Source of the DNA: Pinguiococcus pyrenoidosus
Lineage: Eukaryota > Sar > Pinguiophyceae > Pinguiochrysidales > Pinguiochrysidaceae
Length of the DNA stretch: 27,884 nucleotides
NCBI GenBank assembly: GCA_019677205.1
Contig: JAAMXY010001816.1
Coordinates: forward strand, 1-27,884
Reading direction: 5' to 3'
The notes under the pieces were generated by a model. It saw only the letters and a list, made by a program, of their open reading frames with translations, did no database searches and was not told the DNA's origin. Numbering within the stretch: position 1 is the stretch's first letter; every line of letters begins with the position of its first letter. A program made the translations under genes and the position numbers. Positions 1 through 10,559 of this stretch are shown piece after piece.

Positions 1-282
1 GTGGCTGAGGGGAGGGGACCACTTCTGCTGCGTGTTTGTTTTTGAGTGATTGCAGGTGGGTGTCGGCTGAGAGAGCGTGCGTCGTCGAGGCGGTTGATGC
101 TTGATCTTTCGTTTGCGTCTGACGAGGGGGTCTGCATGGTGGCAGGTGGTGTGCGTTCCACCCTGGATGAGAGGATGCATGACCATGCATGGCGAATAGC
201 AGCCACGATAGCCGCTAAGCAAGGAACAAGCAACGTGCGTGGAGACGCACGAGCGAGCGAGGGGCGGTTATCGTGCGTGTCG

Positions 283-316
<34 letters not shown>

Positions 317-815
317 TTAAGCTTGGAGGCGCCGAAGAGGTCGAGTCGATCTCCTCTCGAAGCATGCTCAGGAAGGAGAATCCTGTCACGAGGGAATCCA
401 ATATCATGATGGCCCAGCGCCATTCGGCAACGACGGGCCGCATCGCTCATAAGGCAGCAGCAACGCACAAGAACGCACATGCAGCCATGGTTAAGAGGCT
501 TTGTGAACCCGAGAACGCCGCTCTCACTCAAGCATAGCTCGGCAACACAATAAAATTAGATGGACCCATTGTGTGCACGCCAAAAGTCGTCACACTTCCC
601 TGCCGAAGCCTCTCCAAAGCGCGGCGCTGAACCCCCAGCGATCTAGCAAGCATCCAGCTTCTCAGGGCCACTCATCCAGTCAAATGACCGTTCATCATTA
701 TTATATTTTACAATATAATTTTATAATTGTATCAATATTTTAATATAAATAAATATTTCAAAGTCTCGCCCAACGCCGCATTGAGGGCGCAACTTGTCCC
801 ACAAATCTGCGCGTC
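1..815. other. Intergenic region upstream of eIF3f
   Basis: I see no convincing gene here. Open frames exist on both strands (for example 46-537 on + and 268-531 on -), but their translations are low-complexity or driven by the AAGC repeat and resemble no family. The segment from about 695 to 765 is strongly AT-rich and includes TATA-like stretches about 50-110 bp before the eIF3f start codon, so it probably contains that gene's promoter. An exon of a gene starting left of the window cannot be excluded. Confidence 0.5.
283..314. repeat. (AAGC)8 tetranucleotide microsatellite
   Basis: Eight uninterrupted AAGC units. Read on the + strand in the overlapping open frame they give a Q-A-S-K repeat, which is the likely reason that frame stays open; the frame itself is not supported as coding. 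Confidence 0.95.
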
Positions 816-1875
816 ATGGCGGTGGCGTTCGGACGGGAGTCCTCTCTGGAGGTTCGCGTGCATCCCTTGGTGCCCCTGATCATCTTGGACCACTACCAGA
901 GGAGAGACACGACCAACACACGAGTCATCGGCACCCTTCTCGGTAGGAAGTCCCCACGACGCCCCCTTTCGAAGCCCTCTGCCGCCTCGTTTGACGTCGG
1001 ATCTTCGTTTTTCGCGCTCCCACACGCGCGATGAACAGGCAAGGTGTCTGACAACTGCGTGGAGATCACCAACTGCTACGCGGTGATGCATCTGGAGCCC
1101 GAGGACTTCAGCAAGATGGCCTTGGGCCGCGAACTGCACTCTCACATGGCCGACTTGACGGCGCGGGTGGCCAAGCGGGAGATCATCGTGGGATGGTACT
1201 CCACGAACATCCCGGGCGTGGCCTTCCCGAGCAATAACGTCGTCGTGCACGGCTTCTACTGTGAGCAGGCGGACAATCCCGTAAGCTTCGTAGCCTTGGA
1301 GCAGCTCGTGGAGGGGATTTGGAGCTCTTAGACAAGCTGCGATGCCTTCCTTTTCCACGAAACAGGTGATCCTCACGGTGGACACGAATCTCACTGCGGA
1401 CGGGGTGCAGCTGAAGGCGTACACGATCTCTCCGATCGTGCTGGAAGGCGATGGAGTGGGCAACGTGCTGAAGGAGCACAAGGTCACCACGGTCATGTCC
1501 CCGCAGGAGCGGATCTGCGTGGACCACATGATATCCGGCGGCGTGCTTCCCGCGGTCAAGACGGGCGGTGCAATCTCTGCAGAGCTTCCGGTGGACGGCT
1601 CCTTGAGCCGCCTGGAGGACGTGCTTGAGAAGCTGCTAGAGATGCTGAACACCGTCAGCAACTACGTAGATGAGGTCGTGGAGGGGACGCGGGAGCCGGA
1701 CTATGAGCTCGGCGCGCTCATCGCGTCGGCCATGGCCAAGGTGCCACGGTTGAGACCAGAGCTCTTCCAGCGGAGCTTCTCAGACACCGTCCAGGACTTG
1801 CTCATGGTGGACCACCTTGCCACCCTCACCAAGACGCAGCTGGAGATCGCCGAGCGACTGAACGCAAGCTTGTAG
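816..1875 (+). CDS. EIF3F: Eukaryotic translation initiation factor 3 subunit F (eIF3f)
   Basis: Three exons: 816-942, 1039-1280, 1366-1875; both introns (96 and 85 nt) are GT-AG. The joined frame gives 292 residues, close to plant eIF3f (about 290) and shorter than the human protein, which has an extra N-terminal region. An MPN (Mov34/PAD1 N-terminal) domain fills the N-terminal half, beginning with V-H-P-L-V and a GTLLG motif; the splice at 942/1039 falls in the codon after GTLL. Residues around GWYSTNIPGV are typical of eIF3f and lack the His-x-His metal site of catalytic MPN+ enzymes, so this is a structural MPN- subunit. The helical C-terminus ends in LTKTQLEIAERLNASL. In the eIF3 complex it partners eIF3h and supports 43S preinitiation complex assembly in the cytosol. 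The gene is convergent with the ABC transporter, 162 bp away. Confidence 0.93.
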
Positions 1876-2037
1876 ATCGTGGCGTCGCCACGGGAAGGAA
1901 GGAAAGACCTGAGCTGATTCTCTTCAAGATCGTCATTCTCTCAGTCCGCAGATTCGTCTACCGCGGGAGGACCATGATCGCTCCCGGCAGGGGCTCCAAA
2001 AATGCCGGCTCCGGCGCCTTCGACCCTGAGGATACCG

Positions 2038-4158
2038 CTAGAGCGTCTCCGAGGCGACCTCCGCCTGGTGGGTCGGGACGTCTTGAGGCTCGTGTCCGTT
2101 CTGGGCCTGCCACAAGCGGGTGTACACGCCGTTCGCCCTGAGCAGGTCGTCATGAGTGCCCGACTCCATCAGCACGCCACCCACGAGGACGTATATCCTG
2201 TCGCTGTCTTTCACGCTCGCTAGCCGATGCGCAATGGTAACGACTGTTCGGCCCTTCGACGCTTCCCTCAGGCTCTTCAAGATGTCCGCCTCGGTGAAGG
2301 AGTCCACCGCCGAAGTGATCTCGTCGCAGAGGAGCACGTCCGGCTCCTTGAAGACCGCGCGCGCGATCGCGACTCGCTGGCGCTCCCCGCCGCTGAGCGC
2401 CGCGCCCCGCTCCCCCACCCGCGTGGCATACCCCTCCGGCTTCCTCAAAATCGCATCGTGCAAGCGAGCCTGCTGTGCCGCCTCCTCCACGGCCGCCTGA
2501 TCGCTGTCGCGCACGCCGGATATTCGCCGAGTCGTCCCATCCGGAAAGCCGTACGCGATGTTGGCTCCCACCGTGTCGTCAAAGAGGCTGTTGTCCTGCG
2601 CCACCACGCCGATCGCGGACCGCAGCAGCTCCAACGGGATCTTGTCGAGGCGCTCGCCGTCGATCTTCACGGTGCCCTCGACGGGGTCGTACAGCCGCGT
2701 CATGAGCTTCAGCAGCGTCGACTTCCCGGAGCCGCTCGGTCCCACGATCGCCACCCTCTCCCCCGGCGCGATCGTCATGGTGACGTTCTTCAGCGTGGGA
2801 CCGGCGTTGTCTGGGTAGCTGAACGACACCTGGTCGAGCTCGATGAGGCCAGCCAAGGGCCTCGTTATCGTGGACGTGCCTTCAGGGAGGTAATCCAGCG
2901 GCTCGGCAAACGCCCCGCCCGGACCAGCCGAGGGGTCGGAGATGGACGGTCTCGTGTTCAGAATACGAAGCGTATACTCCAGGTCCACGAATCCTTGTCG
3001 AAGCTCCTGGTAGGTGTACCCGATGAAATTGAACGGCACTGCGAGCTGCAGGAGCAAGGCGTTCACCGCCACCAGGTCGCCGACCGACATCCGGCCGCTT
3101 TGCACCCCTTGGACGCCCATCACCATGCACGTCGTCAGACCGATGGAGAAGACCAGCGCTTGCCCGACGTTCAGGCAGGCCACGCTGAAGGTGTTGAGCA
3201 CGTTCACGCGTTCGATCCGTCTCAGAAACTCGTCCTCGTAGCGCGAGGTCTCGGCCTTCTCTCCCCCGAACAGCTTCACTGTCTCGTGGTTCATCAGGCT
3301 ATCCACAAAGTAGGCGTTGCGTGCACCGTCCACCTTGACCAACTCTCTTCGGATTCGCACCCGCCACTCGGTGAGCTTTGCAGTGTACGCGGTGTAGACG
3401 GCAAACATTGCAAACGTCACGAGCGTGAAGGAGCTGCCGGAAGTTCTCGCCATGATGGTGCCGCTCAGGGTCAGCTCCACCAGCGTGGGCACCACCGAGA
3501 AGATCAGCTGGAACAGGATGCTCTGGAAGCCGCGGGTGCCGCGGACGTACGCCACCGACAGCGTGCCCGTAGGGTGCGACAGATGAAAGCTTGTGTCCAG
3601 CGTGTGCAAGTGCCGGAACAGCGTCGCCGCAAAGCGCCGCACCGCCGCCTGACTCACCCGCGCAAAGAGAGTCGTCTTGGCCTCCTGGAAAAAGGTCGCC
3701 ATACTGCGAGCTGCGCCGTAGAGCAGCATGAGCGAGGCCGCGCCGGACGCCGTCACCACAGCGAAGAAGCTCTGCTCCGTCCCGGGCGCCAACGCGCCGG
3801 CGTTCAGCGAGTCGATCGCCGACTGCAGCACCAAAGGCACGGACACCGAGATCCACTTGCCCGCCAGGAGGCAGCAGAGCGACGCCACCACCAGCAGCTT
3901 CTTCTGGACGTCGTTCTCCGGCCACACAAAGCGCATCATGTGCCGCATGACTTCTCTCTTGCCGAATCTCTTCTGCTCCACCGCTTTCTCCTCCGCTCGG
4001 GCGCCGTCCACTCGCGCAGCTGGCACATCCGCGTTTCGCGCGCCGACGCTCACGCCGAACAGACGCGTGGCGCGACGCCCGGCCGCGCGATACGGCGCTG
4101 CCGGCAGCGCAAGGGCCGCCAGCAGCAGCAGCACCAGCGGGCGTGAGCGCGCAGCCAT
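2038..4158 (-). CDS. ATM1: ATM1/ABCB7-type ABC half-transporter
   Basis: One uninterrupted 706-codon exon. It is a half-transporter: six transmembrane helices within about residues 85-395, then one nucleotide-binding domain. Walker A (GPSGSGKST) lies near residue 472, the signature LSGGERQRVAIARA near 587, Walker B (VLLCDE) near 606, and the H-loop (TIAHRL) follows. The membrane domain has the ATM1/ABCB7 pattern (FRHLHTLDTSFHLS, RGTRGFQSIL, NHETVKLFGGEKAE, YTYQELRQGFVD), so I place it there rather than with generic MDR-type ABCB proteins. ATM1 proteins export glutathione-linked sulfur species from the mitochondrion for cytosolic Fe-S assembly. Oddly, the first 20 residues look like a cleavable ER signal (MAARSRP then a leucine/alanine core) followed by an Arg-rich stretch, which would suit a secretory or plastid route as well as a mitochondrial one. 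It shares a 224-bp divergent promoter with the pseudouridine synthase. Confidence 0.88.
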   Translation of the reverse strand: MAARSRPLVLLLLAALALPAAPYRAAGRRATRLFGVSVGARNADVPAARVDGARAEEKAVEQKRFGKREVMRHMMRFVWPENDVQKKLLVVASLCCLLAGKWISVSVPLVLQSAIDSLNAGALAPGTEQSFFAVVTASGAASLMLLYGAARSMATFFQEAKTTLFARVSQAAVRRFAATLFRHLHTLDTSFHLSHPTGTLSVAYVRGTRGFQSILFQLIFSVVPTLVELTLSGTIMARTSGSSFTLVTFAMFAVYTAYTAKLTEWRVRIRRELVKVDGARNAYFVDSLMNHETVKLFGGEKAETSRYEDEFLRRIERVNVLNTFSVACLNVGQALVFSIGLTTCMVMGVQGVQSGRMSVGDLVAVNALLLQLAVPFNFIGYTYQELRQGFVDLEYTLRILNTRPSISDPSAGPGGAFAEPLDYLPEGTSTITRPLAGLIELDQVSFSYPDNAGPTLKNVTMTIAPGERVAIVGPSGSGKSTLLKLMTRLYDPVEGTVKIDGERLDKIPLELLRSAIGVVAQDNSLFDDTVGANIAYGFPDGTTRRISGVRDSDQAAVEEAAQQARLHDAILRKPEGYATRVGERGAALSGGERQRVAIARAVFKEPDVLLCDEITSAVDSFTEADILKSLREASKGRTVVTIAHRLASVKDSDRIYVLVGGVLMESGTHDDLLRANGVYTRLWQAQNGHEPQDVPTHQAEVASETL

Positions 4159-4382
4159 GCTGGCTTCACAGAGACGCGCTCTGGTCCTGCGGGGCCTTTC
4201 TCAGCTCGAGAGGCGCTTTTGGGGGGAAATTCTGGTGGCGTCGAAAGTACTTCTCTGTCTCTCTCTCGCTCGCTGTGTCTGTCTCTTCGGGTTTTGGCGC
4301 GGAGATTCGACGGTTTCGGAAACTTGCGCGTTATCAGCCCACTGTACAGCTCGGAACCGCAGTGACGCACGGCCGATCGCCC
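4159..4382. promoter_or_regulatory. Divergent promoter region, ABC transporter / pseudouridine synthase
   Basis: The 224 bp between the two start codons must hold both promoters and 5' leaders. It contains a CT-rich tract (about 4250-4290) and an E2F-like TTTTGGCGC at 4292-4300. No clear TATA box is seen. The upstream frame of the + gene stays open from 4143, but using that start would overlap the ABC gene's coding sequence, so the start at 4383 is preferred. Confidence 0.4.
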
Positions 4383-5620
4383 ATGCGCCTCTTGGCCGCC
4401 GCACTGCTGCTCCGGACCGGCCAGTCCTTGCTGTCGCCCGCGCGCGCGCTGAGCAGCTGGCAGGGCTCCTGGGAGGCGCGTCGCCAGTCGGGCGCCCTCA
4501 AGGCCGCGCTGCCGGATGGGGACAGAGACGACGACGACGACGCCGACGCGCCACAGGTGTTCTCCGTGGCGGAGCACGAGGCCGGACTCCGTCTGGACGT
4601 GGTGCTGTCGCAGCACTTTGAGGAGCAAGGGCGGTCGCGCAACTACTACGCGCAGCTGCTCAAGGAGGGCTTCGTGACCTGCAATGGCAAGGTCGCCAAG
4701 AAGAGCCTCAAGCCGGACGCGGGCGACGAGGTGTCCGTGCGCTTCCGGTGGACCGAGGAGCTGCGGCTGGAGGCCGAGCATCTGCCTGGGATTGCGGAAG
4801 GCGTCTTGTTCGAAGACGACGACGTCCTGGTGCTGAACAAACCCTCGGGTCTGGTGGTGCATCCGGCGCCGGGCAATTGGAACGGCACGCTCGTCAACGG
4901 CGTGCTGCACTACCTGAGGCGGTCGGGAAGCGCGCATGACTGGGACAGCCAGGAGACCGAGCGACCTGGCGTCGTGCACCGGCTGGACAAGGGCACGACC
5001 GGCGTGATGGTACTTGCGAAGAACAGCCTCGCGCACGCCGCCTTGTCCCAGGCCTTCGCCCAGCGCCTCGTCGAGAAGGAGTACGTGTGCATCTGCTACG
5101 GGAGACCGAGCAATGCGGAGATAGAAGTCGAGACGCTCATTGGGCGGCATCCGCAGCACCGACAAAGGATGGTGGCGCTGCCACTGGATAGTGGGGATCG
5201 CACCGGCAAGCTCGCGCGCTCCACGGTGCACATCGTGGGCTGGGACGAGAAGATCTCGCTGCTTCGCGTGGAGATTTACACGGGACGGACGCATCAGATC
5301 CGCGTTCACCTGCAGCATCTCAAATGTCCCATCCTCGGGGATGAGGTGTACGGGTCCAAGGACATCAACCTGAAGCTCGAGAAGGACCTCGGCATCACAC
5401 GGCCACTGCTCCACGCGCACCGGCTCGCCTTTCCTCACCCTACAATAGAAGGAAAGACCATCGAGGTGATGCATCTGCTTTTGGCTCTTCAACATGCGGT
5501 ATCCATCTGGCTCATCTTGTGTCTTCGCCTTGCAAAACGTTGTAGGTGAAGGCGCCGCTGCCAACGGACTTCTACGAGGTTGCAGGCCACATTCTGGCAG
5601 GCTTGCCGGACACGTTCTAA
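4383..5620 (+). CDS. RluA/RluD-family pseudouridine synthase
   Basis: Two exons, 4383-5465 and 5546-5620; the 80-nt intron is GT-AG, and the second exon adds 24 residues ending GHILAGLPDTF. Total 384 residues. The order is: a hydrophobic N-terminal targeting sequence (MRLLAAALLLRTG...), an acidic Asp-rich linker, an S4-like RNA-binding domain (about residues 60-125, including RNYYAQLLKEGFVTCNGK), then the catalytic domain. The catalytic aspartate is D202 in HRLDKGTTGVMVLAKN, motif II of the family; KPSGLVVHPAPGN, GRTHQIRVHLQH and LLHAHRLAFPHP are also present. It isomerises uridine to pseudouridine in rRNA or tRNA. The leader suggests an organelle (plastid or mitochondrion) but does not settle which. 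Start chosen for the leader and because the earlier in-frame ATG would overlap the divergent ABC gene. Confidence 0.9.
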
Positions 5621-5832
5621 GCAGTGTCAGGTCAAGCTTGAGAAAGGAGCTGCTAGAAGCTTGTTGACGCGCGCAAGACGGGGAGCGGAAGCGGAATCAA
5701 AAGAAACCGATTTTTGAGCATTCTGTCTTCGCAGAGCCCTCCTCCTTCCTTGCCCAGGTGCTTGTGTGTGTTTTTGTGTCCGTGTCTGCGGATCCAGGGT
5801 TCTATATCGCGTCTTGCGCTTGAGGTGAGCTC

Positions 5833-6136
5833 TCATCGCTCCTTCTTCGGAAGGTAGTTGGCAGCCTGCTGCTGAAGCTCTCTCATTCGAGCGTGTTGAG
5901 CGTCTCTCCCTGGAGATCAAAAGAAACAAGTCGTAGGCAACGCCAAGGGAGGAGTTCGCGAGTCCCGGTTCTTCTGCGACAAAACCCGCTTGTGATGCCG
6001 ACGCACCTCTCTTTATCAAGTACTCGAGCAGAGGGAACAAGACCAAGAGCACCAGAAAGATGATGGCAAGGGTCTGCACTCCCCCGAGGTCCTCGATGGT
6101 GCGTTGGAGCTCAGTAAGGGGATTCGGGATGCCCAT
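5833..6136 (-). CDS. Small single-pass membrane protein, 68 residues, function unknown
   Basis: Two exons on the - strand: 6136-6007 and 5909-5833. The donor (GAGAG|GTGCGT) and acceptor (CTCCAG|GG) are canonical and the phase joins exactly; the 97-nt intron has a stop-free frame that hides the structure. The protein is MGIPNPLTELQRT..., then one transmembrane helix at about residues 23-40 (LAIIFLVLLVLFPLLEYL), then a basic, glutamine-rich tail ending NYLPKKER. Similar small one-helix proteins are common as accessory subunits of respiratory or photosynthetic complexes, but I recognise no family. Support comes from gene-like spacing (convergent with the pseudouridine synthase at 212 bp, divergent from LeuB at 424 bp), the clean splice, and a sensible C-terminus. 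No signal peptide precedes the helix, so it may be inserted by its own helix. Confidence 0.6.
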
Positions 6137-6436
6137 CGCTCTCAGATATCGCCAACTCCCTCGCCTTCCCAGTCGTCCTCAGCCTGGCAACAAATCACTC
6201 AAGGCTAGAGGCAGAGGCGCCGTCAAGGTCTTGATCGTGCGAGCGCGCGCGCGAGTGCCCAATTCTCCTCGCATGAGCGTTATCTCTCCATTGCACAGCA
6301 TCTCAACACTTCATTCTCCGAGTACCCTCCCAGCAGGAGTACCCCTTTCGATCGCTTCTGAATGCTCCGTATCGATCTCGGACAGAATCGCGGAACGTGC
6401 ACGGCGAAAAGTGACAGCAGAAGCGAGCAAGCGAGG

Positions 6437-6448
6437 GATCAGCTGATC
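6437..6448. promoter_or_regulatory. 12-bp palindrome GATCAGCTGATC in a divergent promoter
   Basis: A perfect 12-bp palindrome in the 424-bp region between the small membrane protein and LeuB. The identical 12-mer recurs at 10213-10224 in another divergent promoter region. Its core CAGCTG is an E-box. That it binds a dimeric regulator is inference. An inverted CCAAT box (ATTGG) lies downstream at 6518-6522. Confidence 0.35.
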
Positions 6449-6560
6449 GCACTTCAACTGCTGCATTTGCGGCGACAGTGGCGTCGCGTCCCTGAAAGCT
6501 CGGATTAGGAGCTTCTGATTGGCAAAAGTCGCTGATTCCAGCACTCTTGAGACAGGCGTC

Positions 6561-8381
<1,821 letters not shown>

Positions 8382-8653
8382 TTGTTTAAGAGGGCCTAGG
8401 CGGCAGCAAGTTGTCTGTGAAGAAGCGGAGAGGGTGCTCGGCGGAAGGAATGTGTCTTCGAAACTGTCCTAGTCATGCTGCGGAGCCTTTCCGGTGGCCC
8501 AACGGCAATCCATTCCAGCTGCAGTTTCAAGTCCTCATGCTACTTCTGTGACGCTTCCTATCCTCCACATCGCCCGTGCCAGCTTGGCCTCCTCTCCAAG
8601 AAGATGAGGCGAAGACCGTCCGTCGGCTGGAGTCAACAAAGCCGGCTCGGTTG

Positions 8654-9815
8654 TCACGTCCTGAGCGAGTGCTTCGAGGCCGCGGGCGCTTGCCGCTTCT
8701 CATCGCCTTGGCCCTTCCTGCGGAGCACAATACGACCCACCCGCAGATGTCGAAATCGGATACGACAAAGAGGGCCGCTGAGCAACGCCATGTACATGCA
8801 TTCCTCCAGCGCGCTGATCTCTCGTATGACCCCGTCGAAATCCTCGCCGCTCAGAACGCTTGTGGCCTGGATCACATCCCCGGGGCAGTAGATCACCTCG
8901 TCCAGCTTCAGGATGCTCCCCTCTTCGGGGACCTGCAGGGAGTGCATGGGTGGGACCTCGCCGTCCTCCTCCCCGGAGGACGTGCGCTTCGTGAAGTTCT
9001 TCGAGCGCTGCTTCAGGTCCGACACGATCTCATGAAGATCATCCCGAATGTCGACCTGATTCAGGTGTGGCCGCAAGAAGACGCTGCCGCCGTCTCGCTT
9101 CGCCTGCCCCGGCATCCCCTCCCTCTGCGTGGCCGCGGCCGTGCCGTTGGGTCCCGACTTGGCAGTCTCCTTGCCGCCGTCGCCCTTCCTCTTGTCCTTT
9201 GCTGCCTGCTCGGGTGCCTCCTTGCGCCGCAAGGTCATGGCCGAGACGTTGCCCTGCTTCACCGCCGTGTCAAAGTCCTCCTTGACCTTGCTGAGCCTGG
9301 CAATCTCGCGGTCGATGCGCGCGACTTCGGCGTCCTTGAGCTGCTCCACCGCGGTTTCGTACAGGGCGGTGGCATTGACCACGTCAAAGTCGTAGAGCTG
9401 CTCGAAGTTGCGGTACTGGTGGTTGCGGAAGTTCTGCGCGGCCAAAATCCGCCGTCGCTTGGTGTGCTCGAGCTCTTTTCGCTTCCTTAGGAAGCGCGAG
9501 TGCTCGCCGGCCTCCAGCAAGTCCAGCTCGTCCCGCAGCTTCTGGAGCCTTTTTTCCACATCGGAGACCTCCGCCACTGCGCTGTCCCCGTCCATTTCCT
9601 CCGGCTCGTCGCCCTCGGCAGCGGCAGCCAATACCTCTGTGAAGTTCTCCACCTTGGAGCGCAGGCCCATGTCGCTGATCCCGTCCTGCTCTGCCGGGCT
9701 CTCCGTATCTGTCGGATCGTCCGGGAAGCGCCGTTTCTTGCCTGCGTTGCACGTCAGCGTCGCTCGTGCAGACTTGCAGGCGGACTTGCAGCGTACCTCG
9801 CACTCCGGTGGCCAT
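8654..9815 (-). CDS. SDS3: Sds3/Suds3-like Sin3-HDAC complex subunit
   Basis: Two exons on the - strand: 9815-9797 (19 nt, coding MATGVR plus one base) and 9741-8654; the 55-nt intron is GT-AG. Total 368 residues. After an acidic N-terminus comes the Sds3-like helical region: LRDELDLLEAGEHSRFLRKRKELE, then a long charged coiled coil through NFRNHQYRNFEQLYDF and ARLSKVKEDF (about residues 65-155). A low-complexity Lys/Gly/Ala linker follows, then a C-terminal beta-rich domain (LKLDEVIYCPGDVIQATSVL ... RIRFRHLRVGRIVLRRK) that parallels the C-terminus of human SUDS3/BRMS1. Such proteins scaffold Sin3-histone deacetylase complexes in the nucleus. It is convergent with LeuB (272 bp). The first exon is tiny, and the next in-frame ATG at 9670 would give 338 residues; I prefer the spliced model because its frame is open and basic, as expected. 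Confidence 0.75.
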
Positions 9816-10559
9816 GCTCGCTCCGAATCGCACCAGCACCAGATTGCAACACAAACGGCGGGATGCAGCCGACGGCGTCGTGGGGGTCAGCTCAACTCAC
9901 CCCTGAAATTATGCTGTGTGGGGTTTTCTCCTCATGAGCATTGAAAATCTTAAGAAGATTTATTTTTTTACTAGAGACCTCAGTGATAAAACCTCAACAT
10001 GAGATAGATGAAATGTGGCAGAAGTTCCTGTCGTGTATTCTATTTCTAAATATCCTGAGGATTATGATTCTTGATATGTGACTTAATTTTTGAAAGACCG
10101 GGACGCGAACCACAGCCGGAACCCGCGTTGGCCAATCAGCGCTCAACGCTCAACAGTTGGTCGCCGCGCGCGAAACCCAGAATTGACGAATACGAGAAGA
10201 TCACGAGCAGCTGATCAGCTGATCCGAGGAGCGAGCGCGGCGCTCTTTCTCTGGCGCACTTTTTTGCTCTGAGCGCGACTGTGGTGCAGCCACGTTCTCG
10301 TCATTCGCCGACGCTTCACCTGATCCATCCTAGGTGGAGCCAAGAAGATTCTTCTGACCCTCGGAGGAAAGACGCAAAGATCCATTGACATCCGTGTCCG
10401 CACCTTGCTGCGAGCGGCAGAACTCCGCCGATGTCGTAGGAGTGGACGGCCCATCGACTCACTTGGCCTTTGGGACTTGTCTTCACGTATGCTGGGACCT
10501 ACTGGTAGCTTAACAACGAGTTTGGCCCGATTCCAGGCGCTCGCCAGCGAAGCCTCGCG
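9816..10559. promoter_or_regulatory. Longest divergent intergenic region (Sds3-like / EF-hand glycosidase-like)
   Basis: No gene seen in these 744 bp. From about 9945 to 10090 the sequence turns AT-rich. A CCAAT box lies at 10132-10136, an E2F-like GCGCGAAA at 10168-10175, and the palindrome CAGCTGATCAGCTG at 10208-10221 overlapping GATCAGCTGATC at 10213-10224. The + strand frame at 10405-10596 is not supported as coding. Confidence 0.4.

Noticed and set aside
46-537. 163-codon open frame on + with Q-A-S-K repeats
   Set aside because: Kept open by the (AAGC)8 microsatellite; the rest has no family-like pattern.
1039-1280. Possible active deubiquitinase (MPN+) in eIF3f
   Set aside because: The His-x-His and downstream Asp of the JAMM metal site are absent; normal for eIF3f.
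2227-4146. 639-codon open frame on + opposite the ABC transporter
   Set aside because: Composition is Arg/His/Gln-rich with no family likeness; it mirrors the GC-rich codons of the transporter, whose full set of ABC motifs is on the - strand.
4050-5564. 504-codon open frame on - opposite the pseudouridine synthase
   Set aside because: A shadow of the + gene: no motifs, and it runs across the shared promoter and into the ABC gene.
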